Notes: a model not told the origin generated them from the sequence alone. A DNA stretch of 17,806 nt from UBA11164 sp002420085 (GCA_031976395.1 DALYLJ010000051.1:1-17806), one strand, 5' to 3'. Positions 1 through 7,109 are shown, counted from the first letter of the stretch. Numbers and translations: made by a program.

Positions 1-3
1 GGT

Positions 4-1947
4 ATGGGGGTTGAGGAACTCGTTGGCCACATTCCAAATGGCTGGACATACACCACGCTGGGCAAGGCTTGCGCGGATGGCGGCGGCGACATCCAGACTG
101 GCCCCTTCGGAAGTCAATTACATGCTGCGGACTACGTTCCGGTCGGCGTACCTTCCATCATGCCGCAGAACATTTGCGATAACCGGATTAGTGAATATGG
201 GATTTCGCGAATCACGCCCGAAGATGCAACGCGCTTGACCCGATACCTCGTTCGAGAGGGGGATATCGTTTACAGCAGGCGCGGTGACGTCGAGAAACGA
301 GCATTGATTCGCGCCAATGAAGATGGCTGGTTGTGTGGAACGGGTTGCTTAAGGGTCCGTCTCGGAGACAAAGGCGCCAACCCAAGCTACGCGGCCTACT
401 ACTTGGGGCACCCCAGCGTCAGAGAATGGATCGTTCGCCATGCTCATGGCGCAACCATGCCCAATCTGAATACATCGATATTATCTAGTTGCCCGTTTGT
501 AATTCCGCCGCCAGCCGAACAACGCGCCATCGCCCACATCCTCGGCACGCTGGACGACAAGATCGAACTCAACCGCCGCCGCAACCAGACCCTGGAGGCC
601 ATGGCCCGCGCCCTGTTCAAGGACTGGTTCGTCGACTTCGGCCCCGTCCGCGCCAAGATGCGACTCCCCTCTCCCTCCGGGAGAGGGGCTGGGGGTGAGG
701 GAAGCCGCCCCCAACCCCACCGTAAACTTCCACTGCCCGACACCATCCGCCAACACGCCCGACAACTTCGCGACAACGCCACCGACGCCGAAAACCTGCT
801 GTGGCGACTGCTGCGCAACCATCACCTCGCCAACACCAAGTTCCGCCGCCAGCACGCGGTGCCGCCGTACATCCTCGACTTCTATTGCCACGAGCTGAAA
901 CTGGCTGTGGAACTCGACGGCGGGCAACACAATGAACCCGCCGGCCGCGCACGTGACGCAGGCCGAACCGACTATCTGCGCGCGCGTGGCATTGAGGTGT
1001 TGCGCTTCTGGAACGACGATGTTCTGCGCGAGACCGAAGCGGTGCTTGAGGCGATTTACCGGGCGATCGAGGCGAGACGTGACGGCGCGCCCTCACCCCC
1101 AACCCCTCTCCCGAGGGGAGAGGGGAGCAAAGCGCCGCATGCCGGGATCGCCGACGAGTACGAAATACCCCACGCGGTGATTGGAGACGAGAGCAAGATA
1201 CATGACCCGACTGTGGGTACTCTGAAACCCTCCCCCACACGGGAGAAGGGTTGGGATGAGGGCGCTTACCTGCCTCCCGATATCTGGAACCTCTTCCCCG
1301 ACCGCCTCGACGACGAGGGCAAGCCGGAGGGGTGGCGTCGCTCGACGATTGGCGGCGAAGTGACCGTATGCGGTGGCTCCACACCCAGCACCAAAGAGCC
1401 AGCCTTCTGGGAAGGCGGCGAGCATCACTGGGCAACTCCGAAAGACCTTTCGGCGCTGACATTCCCCGTGTTACTCGACACCGATCGCAAGATCACCGAT
1501 GCAGCCATCGCCAAGATCAGTTCTGGCCTGCTGCCCGTTGGCACAGTGCTCCTCTCCTCGCGTGCCCCTATCGGCTATCTCGCCATCGCAGAAGTGCCGA
1601 CAGCCATCAATCAAGGCTTCATCGCCATGAAGTGCAATGGCGCTTTGCCAAACGTATTCGTCCTGTTCTGGTGTCGTGAAAACATGGACGTCATCCTTGG
1701 CAATGCCAACGGGTCTACGTTCCAGGAAATCAGCAAGAGTAATTTCCGCCCGATACCCGTGGTCGTGCCACCCGATCCGATTCTGGTAGCATTCCAAGAA
1801 CGCACAGGGCCGCTTTATCGACACATCGTTGAAAACGAGCGCGAATCAATAATGCTCGCCCAACTCCGCGACACCCTGCTACCCAAACTGATCTCGGGGG
1901 AGCTGCGCATCGCGGACGCCAAACGATTTCTGGAGAACCTGCCATGA
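4..1947 (+). CDS. hsdS: Type I restriction-modification specificity subunit HsdS with an internal DUF559 nuclease-like domain
   Basis: This is the DNA-recognition subunit of a type I restriction-modification complex; it partners HsdM and HsdR. Residues 1-168 form the first target-recognition domain. The central conserved helix follows (about 169-218, PPPAEQRAIAHIL to FKDWFVDFGPVRAKM). The second target-recognition domain begins near W444, and the distal conserved helix (LRDTLLPKLISGELRI) is at the C-terminus. Without residues 220-420 the protein would be about 447 aa, a normal HsdS length. Those 200 extra residues are an in-frame insertion carrying a DUF559 domain and palindromic repeats (annotated separately). 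The frame is open to the left edge, so ATG at 4 may be internal and the true start may lie upstream. The stop overlaps the next start as ATGA. Whether the enlarged subunit still folds, or has altered spacing between its two half-sites, cannot be told from sequence. Confidence 0.9.
   Translation: MGVEELVGHIPNGWTYTTLGKACADGGGDIQTGPFGSQLHAADYVPVGVPSIMPQNICDNRISEYGISRITPEDATRLTRYLVREGDIVYSRRGDVEKRALIRANEDGWLCGTGCLRVRLGDKGANPSYAAYYLGHPSVREWIVRHAHGATMPNLNTSILSSCPFVIPPPAEQRAIAHILGTLDDKIELNRRRNQTLEAMARALFKDWFVDFGPVRAKMRLPSPSGRGAGGEGSRPQPHRKLPLPDTIRQHARQLRDNATDAENLLWRLLRNHHLANTKFRRQHAVPPYILDFYCHELKLAVELDGGQHNEPAGRARDAGRTDYLRARGIEVLRFWNDDVLRETEAVLEAIYRAIEARRDGAPSPPTPLPRGEGSKAPHAGIADEYEIPHAVIGDESKIHDPTVGTLKPSPTREKGWDEGAYLPPDIWNLFPDRLDDEGKPEGWRRSTIGGEVTVCGGSTPSTKEPAFWEGGEHHWATPKDLSALTFPVLLDTDRKITDAAIAKISSGLLPVGTVLLSSRAPIGYLAIAEVPTAINQGFIAMKCNGALPNVFVLFWCRENMDVILGNANGSTFQEISKSNFRPIPVVVPPDPILVAFQERTGPLYRHIVENERESIMLAQLRDTLLPKLISGELRIADAKRFLENLP
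664..704 (+). repeat. Palindromic element, left copy, in hsdS
   Basis: A perfect 10-bp stem (CCCCTCTCCC, 666-675; loop TCC; GGGAGAGGGG, 679-688) is followed by the tail TGGGGGTGAGGG (690-701) and AAG. It is translated in frame as LPSPSGRGAGGEGS. It is the inverted partner of the copy at 1090-1125, with 33 of 36 positions identical when that copy is reverse-complemented. The differences are two loop bases and the base after the stem. Confidence 0.85.
1090..1125 (-). repeat. Palindromic element, right inverted copy, in hsdS
   Basis: On the + strand this reads CCCTCACCCCCA (1090-1101), A, then CCCCTCTCCC (1103-1112), loop GAG, and GGGAGAGGGG (1116-1125). It is the reverse complement of the left copy at 666-701, so the two face each other across the DUF559 domain like terminal inverted repeats. 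It is translated in frame as SPPTPLPRGEG. Confidence 0.85.
1228..1262 (+). repeat. Palindromic element, third diverged copy, in hsdS
   Basis: The sequence runs CCCTCCCCC, ACAC, GGGAGAAGGG, TTGGGATGAGGG. It has the same layout and orientation as the left copy (C-rich arm, short loop, G-rich arm, then a tail ending GATGAGGG), but the stem is imperfect. It ends about where normal HsdS sequence resumes (AYLPPDIW), so it marks the right edge of the insertion. It is translated in frame as PSPTREKGWDEG. Confidence 0.7.
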
Positions 1948-3149
1948 GCGATCCCATTCATCCCTCGCGTGTCGAACGCCTGCGTGTGCGCAACTACCGC
2001 GCGCTGAAGGACATCACCCTGGAAAAGCTGACGCCACTGACCGTGTTGCTCGGTCCGAACGGTAGCGGGAAGTCCACGGTGTTCGATGTGTTTGCCTTTC
2101 TGGCCGAATGTTTCTCGGACGGTCTGCGCAAGGCGTGGGAACGTCGCGGTCGGTTTCGTGAGCTGCGCAGTCGCGATCAGGACGGTTCGATCATCATCGA
2201 GATCCAGTACCGCGAAAAAACAGGCGCGCCGTTGATTACCTATCATCTGGAGATCGAGGAGCGAACCAAGGGGCCGGTCATCAAGCGGGAGTTCCTGCGC
2301 TGGAAGCGTGGCCACCTGGCGGCCCCCTTTCATTTTCTCGACTATCAGTATGGGCAAGGCAAGGTCATCACCGGAGAAAACCCGGAATCCAGTGACACCC
2401 GGATCGAAAAGCCCCTGTCTGGCCCGGACGTGCTGGCGGTCAACACGTTGGGCATGCTGGCGGAGAATCCGCGCGTCATCGCCCTGCGCAGTTTCATCTC
2501 CGGCTGGCACCTTTCCTATCTGTCCGCCGACGCCGCACGTGGCAACCCCGAGGCCGGCGCGGAGGAACGTCTGTCGCCGACCGGGAGCAATCTGCCGAAT
2601 GTGATTCAGTATCTGCGGGAACAGCATCCTCATCGCCTGGAACAGATTTTCGAAACGCTGCGCCGACGCATTCCCCGCATCGAGAAAGTGCAGGCCGAAG
2701 TCTTGCAGGACAGCCGCCTGCTGTTGCTGGTCAAGGACGCACCGTTCTCCACCCCGGTGCTCTCCCGCTTTGTGTCCGACGGCACGCTCAAGATGCTTGC
2801 TTACCTGACAGTGCTCTACGATCCGGACCCGCCGCAACTGATCGGGATCGAGGAGCCCGAAAATTACCTGCATCCACGCCTGCTGCCTGAACTGGCAGAG
2901 GAGTGTCAACAGGCATCGGAGCGCACCCATCTCATCGTCACCACACACTCGCCGTTCTTCATCAACCCATTGCGGCCCGAGGAGGTGCGGGTTCTGTATC
3001 GTGGCACCGACGGCTACACCAAGGTACGCCGGGTTGATGACATGCCGGGGATTCAGGCATTCCTCGATCAGGGGGCGAACCTGGGTGAACTCTGGATGGA
3101 GGGCCATTTCGATGTCGGTGATCCGCTGTCTTCGGTGGAGCGGACATGA
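1944..3149 (+). CDS. AAA/SMC-like ATPase (AAA_21 / OLD-RecF type)
   Basis: A 401-aa ABC-type ATPase of the kind found in two-gene defence systems. Walker A is GPNGSGKST (37-45). An ABC-signature-like segment, SDGTLKMLAYL, begins at S278. Walker B is LIGIEEPE, with E303/E304, and the switch histidine is in TTHSP (H335). The N-terminus RVERLRVRNYRALKDI is the usual opening of this class. The start ATG overlaps the hsdS stop as ATGA, with GGAG eight bases upstream. The stop overlaps the start of the TOPRIM-like gene that follows. By analogy with RloA in type I restriction loci, or AriA of PARIS, it may sense infection and control its partner. That role is inferred; the ATPase assignment is firm. 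Confidence 0.88.
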   Translation: MSDPIHPSRVERLRVRNYRALKDITLEKLTPLTVLLGPNGSGKSTVFDVFAFLAECFSDGLRKAWERRGRFRELRSRDQDGSIIIEIQYREKTGAPLITYHLEIEERTKGPVIKREFLRWKRGHLAAPFHFLDYQYGQGKVITGENPESSDTRIEKPLSGPDVLAVNTLGMLAENPRVIALRSFISGWHLSYLSADAARGNPEAGAEERLSPTGSNLPNVIQYLREQHPHRLEQIFETLRRRIPRIEKVQAEVLQDSRLLLLVKDAPFSTPVLSRFVSDGTLKMLAYLTVLYDPDPPQLIGIEEPENYLHPRLLPELAEECQQASERTHLIVTTHSPFFINPLRPEEVRVLYRGTDGYTKVRRVDDMPGIQAFLDQGANLGELWMEGHFDVGDPLSSVERT

Positions 3150-3760
3150 TGCAGGTCGAGATTCTGGTCGAGGAACAGTCTGCAGAAGAGGCGCTGCGCC
3201 ATCTGTTGCCGAAATTGTTGAAGAATCGTGCCAGGGCCAAAGTCATCAATCTCGGCAGCAAGTACAGACTTTTGAAGGTACTGCCTGAGCGACTGGCCGC
3301 CTATGGCCACCGCATTGCAAGTGGCGAGCCGCTGCGGGTCGTGGTGCTTGTGGATCGGGATGACGACGACTGTGAACAACTCAAGGCCGAGCTTGAGAAG
3401 ATGGCTGTGGCGGCTGGATTGTCGACAAAGTCTGCTCCTGCTGCCGATGGGCAATTCGTGGTGTTGAACCGGATTGTCATTGAGGAACTGGAATCCTGGT
3501 TCATCGGTGACCCGTCGGCCTTGCGCAAAGCCTTTACCAGCTTGCCGAAGATCGAACAGAACGCGGGTATTTTCCGTAACCCTGACAATGGAGGCAGTTG
3601 GGAGGCGCTACATCGCTTTCTGAAGAAGCATGGCATCTACAAAAGCAGCTTCCCGAAGATTGATGCTCCCCGCCGTATCGCGCCCCATATGAATGTTGAA
3701 CAGAACCGCTCCCGAAGCTTTCGGGTCTTTGTGGATGGCATGGATGCTTTATTGACATGA
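3146..3760 (+). CDS. DUF4276 family protein, TOPRIM-like putative nuclease partner of the upstream ATPase
   Basis: A 204-aa protein with a TOPRIM-like layout. An N-terminal strand is followed by acidic residues (EILVEEQSAEE, E9/E10). Next comes the hydrophobic strand VVVLVDRDDDD (D70, D72 and following), then IEELESWFIGD (E113-E116), typical of DUF4276. TOPRIM domains use such Glu and Asp-x-Asp residues to bind Mg2+ for phosphodiester chemistry. It overlaps the ATPase stop as ATGA. A second in-frame ATG lies directly after the first (ATGATG), and GGAG at 3137-3140 could serve either. The ATPase/TOPRIM-like pairing recalls AriA-AriB of PARIS and RloA-RloB, but this is not the same family as AriB (DUF4435). 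Its target (tRNA, DNA or other) is unknown. Confidence 0.82.
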   Translation: MMQVEILVEEQSAEEALRHLLPKLLKNRARAKVINLGSKYRLLKVLPERLAAYGHRIASGEPLRVVVLVDRDDDDCEQLKAELEKMAVAAGLSTKSAPAADGQFVVLNRIVIEELESWFIGDPSALRKAFTSLPKIEQNAGIFRNPDNGGSWEALHRFLKKHGIYKSSFPKIDAPRRIAPHMNVEQNRSRSFRVFVDGMDALLT

Positions 3761-4908
3761 CCCGCATCCCCGTCAACCCCGAGTTGCTGACCTGGGCGCG
3801 CGAGCGCGCCGGGCTGGATACGCGCGCGCTGGCGGGGCGCTTCCCCAAGCTCAGCGAGTGGGAGGCCGGAGAACTGCAACCCACTCTGCGGCAACTGGAA
3901 GACTTCGCCCGTGCGGTGCATGTGGCGGTGGGCTATCTGTTTCTGCCTGCGCCGCCACAGGAACCGTTGCCGATTCCCGACTTCCGTACCCTGGCGGATC
4001 GCGAGGTCACACGGCCCAGCCCCGATCTGCTCGACACCATTTATCTGTGCCAGCAGCGGCAGGACTGGTTCCGCGACTACGCCCGCATCCACACGCTGCC
4101 CGTGCTCGACTTTGTCGGCAGCGTCACCCTGCAGGACACGCCCGAGCGGGTGGCCGAGGTGATGCGGCAGACTCTGGCGCTCAGCGTGGCCGAGCGGCAG
4201 CAAAGCCCCACCTGGACCGATGCCCTGCGCCAGTTGATCGGCAAGGCTGAGGATGCGGGCGTGCTGGTGATGGCCAGCGGCGTGGTCGGCAGCAACAGCC
4301 ACCGCAAGCTGTCCGTCGAGGAGTTTCGCGGCTTTGCGCTCGCAGATGCGCTGGCGCCACTGGTGTTCATCAATGGCGCCGACAGCAAGGCGGCACAGAT
4401 GTTCACCCTGGCCCACGAGCTGGCGCACCTGTGGCTGGGCGAGAGTGGCATTTCCGACCCCGAGGCGGGTCGGCTGGCCGAACCGGGTATCGAACGCTGG
4501 TGTAACGCCGTGGCGGCGGAGTTTCTGATGCCGCTGGCCCTGCTGCGGCAGGACTATCAGGCCGGTGTGCCTGTCGCGGAGGAAATCCAGCGCTTGGCCC
4601 GCCGTTTCAAGGTCAGCTCGCTGGTCGCCCTACGCCGCCTGTTCGATGCGGGTTTCATCGACGAACCCACCTTGTGGCAAAACTACCGCGAAGAGCTGGC
4701 GCGCATCCACAGGCTGGATCGGGGTGGCAGCGGCGGCGGCGACTTCTACCGCACCTTGGGTACACGCACCGGCAAGCGCTTTGCCCGCGCCGTGCTGTCG
4801 AGCACGCTGGAAGGGCAAACACTGTTTCAGGATGCCTTCCGCATGCTGGGCGTGCGCAAGACCTCCACCTTTTATGAAGCGGCGAGCGAGTTGGGGGTGA
4901 TGCTGTGA
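3757..4908 (+). CDS. HTH-XRE / ImmA-IrrE family metallo-endopeptidase
   Basis: A 383-aa protein with an N-terminal XRE-type helix-turn-helix-like region (about 9-64) and a zinc metallopeptidase domain of the ImmA/IrrE (COG2856) family. The active-site helix is TLAHELAHLWLG, with H220, E221 and H224. A downstream glutamate in NAVAAEFLMP (E255) is the likely third metal ligand. ImmA-type proteases cleave repressors or antitoxins after a stress signal. The length fits the long HTH-peptidase class. Its start overlaps the DUF4276 stop (ATGA), and its stop overlaps the GTG start of the PIN-type gene (GTGA). The pair with DUF4411 resembles a toxin-antitoxin-like module. That it regulates or restrains the PIN protein is an inference from gene order. 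Confidence 0.88.
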   Translation: MTRIPVNPELLTWARERAGLDTRALAGRFPKLSEWEAGELQPTLRQLEDFARAVHVAVGYLFLPAPPQEPLPIPDFRTLADREVTRPSPDLLDTIYLCQQRQDWFRDYARIHTLPVLDFVGSVTLQDTPERVAEVMRQTLALSVAERQQSPTWTDALRQLIGKAEDAGVLVMASGVVGSNSHRKLSVEEFRGFALADALAPLVFINGADSKAAQMFTLAHELAHLWLGESGISDPEAGRLAEPGIERWCNAVAAEFLMPLALLRQDYQAGVPVAEEIQRLARRFKVSSLVALRRLFDAGFIDEPTLWQNYREELARIHRLDRGGSGGGDFYRTLGTRTGKRFARAVLSSTLEGQTLFQDAFRMLGVRKTSTFYEAASELGVML

Positions 4909-5399
4909 CCTACCTGCTCGATGCCAATGTGTTCATCCAGGCCAAGAACCTGCATTACGGCCTGGATTTCTGCCCCGCCTTTTGGCAATGGCTGCTCGAC
5001 AACCATGCCAAAGGTCGCGTGTTCAGCATCGACAAGGTGGCCGATGAAATCGCCGCAGGCGGCGATGAGCTGACCGACTGGATGCTTGACCACGGCAACG
5101 GCCTGTTCGTGAAGACCGGTGCTGCGGTCGCGGCGAAGTTCGGCGCCGTGAGCACCTGGGCCACGCAGCAACAGTATGAACCGGCAGCCATCAACACCTT
5201 TCTGCAAGTGGCAGACTACTACCTGATCGCCCACGCTCTGGCAGATGGCCACGTGGTGGTCACCCACGAAGTGCCCGCCAACTCGGTCAAGCGCATCAAG
5301 ATTCCGAATGCCTGTATCGGACTGAATCTGCGCTTCATGACCCCTTACGAAATGCTGCGCCGCGAGCGCGCGCGGTTCGTGTTGGGAGCGCACGTCTGA
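4905..5399 (+). CDS. DUF4411 family PIN-like protein
   Basis: A 164-aa protein with DUF4411 hallmarks: the N-terminal YLLDANVFIQAKN (D6), the following YGLDFCPAFWQWL, and acidic residues E48 (KVADEI) and D104 (QVADYYLIAHA). The next strand is HVVVTHE. PIN-fold proteins are metal-dependent ribonucleases, commonly toxins. The start is GTG, overlapping the preceding stop as GTGA, with a G-rich stretch just upstream. I chose it because it gives the usual short lead to the first conserved strand. The stop overlaps the hsdR' ATG (TGATG). RNase activity is expected from the fold and not shown here. Confidence 0.85.
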   Translation: MTYLLDANVFIQAKNLHYGLDFCPAFWQWLLDNHAKGRVFSIDKVADEIAAGGDELTDWMLDHGNGLFVKTGAAVAAKFGAVSTWATQQQYEPAAINTFLQVADYYLIAHALADGHVVVTHEVPANSVKRIKIPNACIGLNLRFMTPYEMLRRERARFVLGAHV

Positions 5400-5871
5400 T
5401 GGCCTTCCTCTCCGAAGCCCAACTGGAAACCGCGCTGCTGGAGCAGTTGGNNNNNNNNNNNNNNNNNNNNNNNNNNNNNNNNNNNNNNNNNNNNNNNNNN
5501 NNNNNNNNNNNNNNNNNNNNNNNNNNNNNNNNNNNNNNNNNNNNNNNNNNATCGGCCCTGACGGCAAGCAGCCGGAGCGGGAGGCCCATGACGAGGTGGT
5601 GCTCAAGGCGCGACTCACCGCCGCCGTGGCGCGACTGAACCCGGCGCTGCCACCCGAGGCGCAAGCCGATGCCGTTCGCCGCCTGACCCAGTCAGAATTG
5701 CCCAACCTGCTGGAGGAGAACCGCCGCATCCACCGGCTGCTGACCGAGGGCGCGGATGTGGAGTACTACGCGGAGGACGGCACGCTGACGGCGGGCAAGG
5801 TGCGTCTGGCCGACTTCGAGCGGCCCACCAGCAACGACTGGCTGGCGGTGCAGCAGTTCACTGTGATGGCT
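5399..5871 (+). repeat. Direct repeat, copy 1 (hsdR 5' end)
   Basis: Matches 7109-7516 once the gap is discounted. The first 52 bases (5399-5450 versus 7109-7160) are identical. Across 5551-5871 versus 7196-7516 I count 18 differences in 321 positions (about 94% identity), 12 of them synonymous. Confidence 0.9.
5451..5550. other. Assembly gap of 100 Ns
   Basis: Exactly 100 Ns, a common placeholder length. In the second hsdR copy the same flanks are only 35 bases apart (7161-7195). A 35-base fill would also put the two sides in one reading frame, so the true gap is probably about 35 bases. The break falls inside a duplicated sequence, as expected for a repeat-induced contig end. Confidence 0.95.
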
Positions 5872-6037
5872 AGCCGGGCGGCGCATCGGCTGTATCTGGT
5901 GATCAAGAATCACCCCTTGGCCGGGCAACAAACGCACCGGGTCTGCTCTGTTTCTATGGTACCTGCGCCTGAATCAGCACCTGCTGACACGGCCAGTGGA
6001 GCACTTTGTCCTGCTGCAAGGGAATGCCACGGAATGA
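5872..6037 (+). pseudogene. Remnant of a RhuM-family / Fic (DOC-like) C-terminal domain, frameshifted
   Basis: Two adjacent frames together read AAHRLYLVIKNHPLA, then GNKRTGSALFLWYLRLNQ and HLLTRPVEHF. This is the active-site region of Fic/DOC-type domains (HPFxDGNKR), in the form seen in RhuM family proteins, which are often coded in type I restriction operons. The N-terminal bulk is missing, the sequence after VEHF does not continue the family, and a 2-bp loss disrupts the motif. Upstream it joins hsdR sequence directly. It is distinct from the intact Fic gene that follows, which has GNGR instead of GNKR. Confidence 0.7.
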
Positions 6038-6080
6038 GCGCAACGGCCCTCCAAGTCACCCCCCGACTGGAAGCTGAGCT

Positions 6081-6095
6081 GAGGTGTTGGCCATG
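6081..6095 (+). promoter_or_regulatory. Ribosome binding site deciding the fic start
   Basis: GAGGTG (6081-6086) lies six bases before ATG 6093. This favours ATG 6093 over the in-frame GTG at 6084, which falls inside the binding site itself. Confidence 0.7.
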
Positions 6096-7108
6096 ACTGC
6101 CTACTCTCCGCCCTTCCAGCTGACCCACGGCATGACCGCAGCCATCTCGAACATCGCCGAGTTGCTGGGGGCGTGGAAGGCGTTCAATCAGAACGCATTG
6201 GTGCCGGCCCTGCGTCGCGGCAACCGCATTCGCACCATCCAGGCATCGCTGGCGGTGGAGCAGAACACGCTGACAGTGGAGCAGGTGACGGCGGTGCTGG
6301 AGGGCAGAGCCGTGTTGGGCTCGCCACGGGAGATCCAGGAGGTGCGCAATGCCTTTGCGGCTTACGAGGCAATGGAGCAGTGGCAGCCGCACCGAATGGT
6401 CGATCTGCTTGCGGCACACGGAATGATGATGGCAGCACTGATCGAGGACGCGGGGCAGTGGCGAGGCGGCGGCGTGGGCGTGATGGCGGGCGACAGGGTG
6501 ATTCACGTCGCGCCACCTGCGAGCCAGGTGGCGCGCCTGATGGACGACCTGCTGCGCTGGCTGGAGACGACCGATGCGCATCCGCTGATCGCCTCGGCGG
6601 CATTCCACTACGAGTTCGAGTTCATCCACCCCTTCAGCGATGGCAATGGGCGCATGGGCCGTTTGTGGCAAACCCTGATCTTGAGCCGCTGGCAGCCGAT
6701 GCTGGCCTATCTTCCGGTGGAAACAGTCATCAAGCGTCGTCAGCAGGATTACTACGACCAGTTGGGGGGCGCTGACAGAAGCGGGGATTGCTCTGCATTC
6801 ATCGAGTTCCTGTTGAGCGCCATCGAGGACAGTCTGTCGGAAGCCATCCGGCTCGACCAAGCCGCAGAAACGCTGGTGAAAACGCAGGTGAAAACGCAGG
6901 TGAAAACGCCAGAACGCATCCTGGCCTTGCTTGCCACAACCCCAACCCTGTCTATCCCCGAGTTGGCCCAGCACATCGGCAAGTCGGAGAGCGCTGTCGA
7001 ACGTGCGATTCGCAAGCTGCGTGAGGCCGGTCGTTTGGAGCGTGTCGGTCCTGCCAAGGGCGGGCATTGGCAAGTGGTGGACCGGAACGCACCCAAGGAG
7101 CCCCGCTG

Positions 7109-7109
<1 letters not shown>
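6093..7109 (+). CDS. Fic family protein with C-terminal winged helix
   Basis: A 338-aa Fic-domain protein, a family that typically transfers AMP from ATP to a target protein hydroxyl. The active-site motif is complete: HPFSDGNGR at 179-187, with catalytic H179 and R187. An N-terminal inhibitory-helix-like motif reads SLAVEQN (S52, E56). It keeps the glutamate that blocks ATP binding in class II Fic proteins, but has Gln where Gly is more usual. A linker of repeated VKTQ units (near 261-273) leads to a winged-helix region (about 273-330, ERILALLATTPTLSIPELAQHIGKS and onward) of the kind seen in many chromosomal Fic proteins. ATG 6093 is chosen for its good ribosome site. The stop overlaps the hsdR start as TGATG, so fic and hsdR are probably translated together. 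Fic proteins are frequent passengers in type I restriction loci; the target is unknown. Confidence 0.9.
6876..6910 (+). repeat. 12-bp tandem repeat in fic
   Basis: About 2.9 copies of GTGAAAACGCAG encode VKTQVKTQVKTP in the linker between the Fic domain and the winged helix. The unit is a multiple of three, so copy changes would lengthen or shorten the linker without breaking the frame. Confidence 0.85.

Larger units (their letters stand above)
661..1263 (+). mobile_element. In-frame insertion in hsdS: DUF559 nuclease-like module bounded by palindromic repeats
   Basis: About 600 bp (200 codons) interrupt the usual HsdS junction between the central helix (ending VRAKM) and the linker before TRD2 (AYLPPDIWNLFPDRLDDEG). 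The segment contains a DUF559 domain at about residues 240-360 of the fusion. Its motifs are ATDAENLLWRLLR, KFRRQHAVPPYILDFYC and AVELDGGQH, followed by YLRARGIEVLRFWNDDVL. D292 and E303-x-D305 fit the PD-(D/E)xK / Vsr-like nuclease core assigned to this family. The domain lies between 36-bp inverted palindromes, and a third, diverged palindrome ends the block. No stop codon occurs, so the domain is made as part of HsdS. I see no ATG with a ribosome site for separate expression. From memory, DUF559 genes often lie beside GC-rich palindromes of this type, but mobility here is inferred. Confidence 0.75.
5399..6037 (+). pseudogene. Broken hsdR 5' copy (with assembly gap) fused to a RhuM/Fic-type remnant
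   Basis: The first part (5399-5871) encodes the N-terminus of HsdR, MAFLSEAQLETALLEQL and onward. It matches the intact hsdR at 7109-7516 closely, but it stops before the nuclease motif. From about 5872 the reading changes to RAAHRLYLVIKNHPLA, which fits the start of the HPFxxGNKR motif of RhuM/Fic-type proteins. After a shift of frame (near 5920) the line continues as GNKRTGSALFLWYLRLNQ and reaches a stop at 6035-6037. If two bases are missing between GCCG and GGCAAC, the motif would read HPLADGNKR. Both partners are therefore truncated and the protein cannot be a working restriction subunit. The gap also breaks the frame as deposited; a 35-nt fill, as in the other copy, would restore it. 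Confidence 0.8.

Noticed and set aside
481..1238. Small - strand open frames over the palindromes in hsdS that look like short DUF559-linked proteins
   Set aside because: Their sequence is the palindrome and antisense of DUF559; the sense reading with catalytic residues is the + strand.
1815..3107. A 430-codon open frame on the - strand opposite the ATPase gene
   Set aside because: It is antisense to a gene with clear ABC motifs. In high-GC DNA long open antisense frames are common, and its translation shows no family features.
5910..7073. A 387-codon open frame on the - strand opposite fic
   Set aside because: It lies opposite the Fic gene with its intact HPFSDGNGR motif; its translation is His/Gln/Arg-rich and has no recognisable domain.
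7067..7108. An upstream in-frame GTG start for hsdR
   Set aside because: ATG 7109 has AAGGAG at good spacing, the duplicate copy starts at the same codon, and the extra residues lie within fic.
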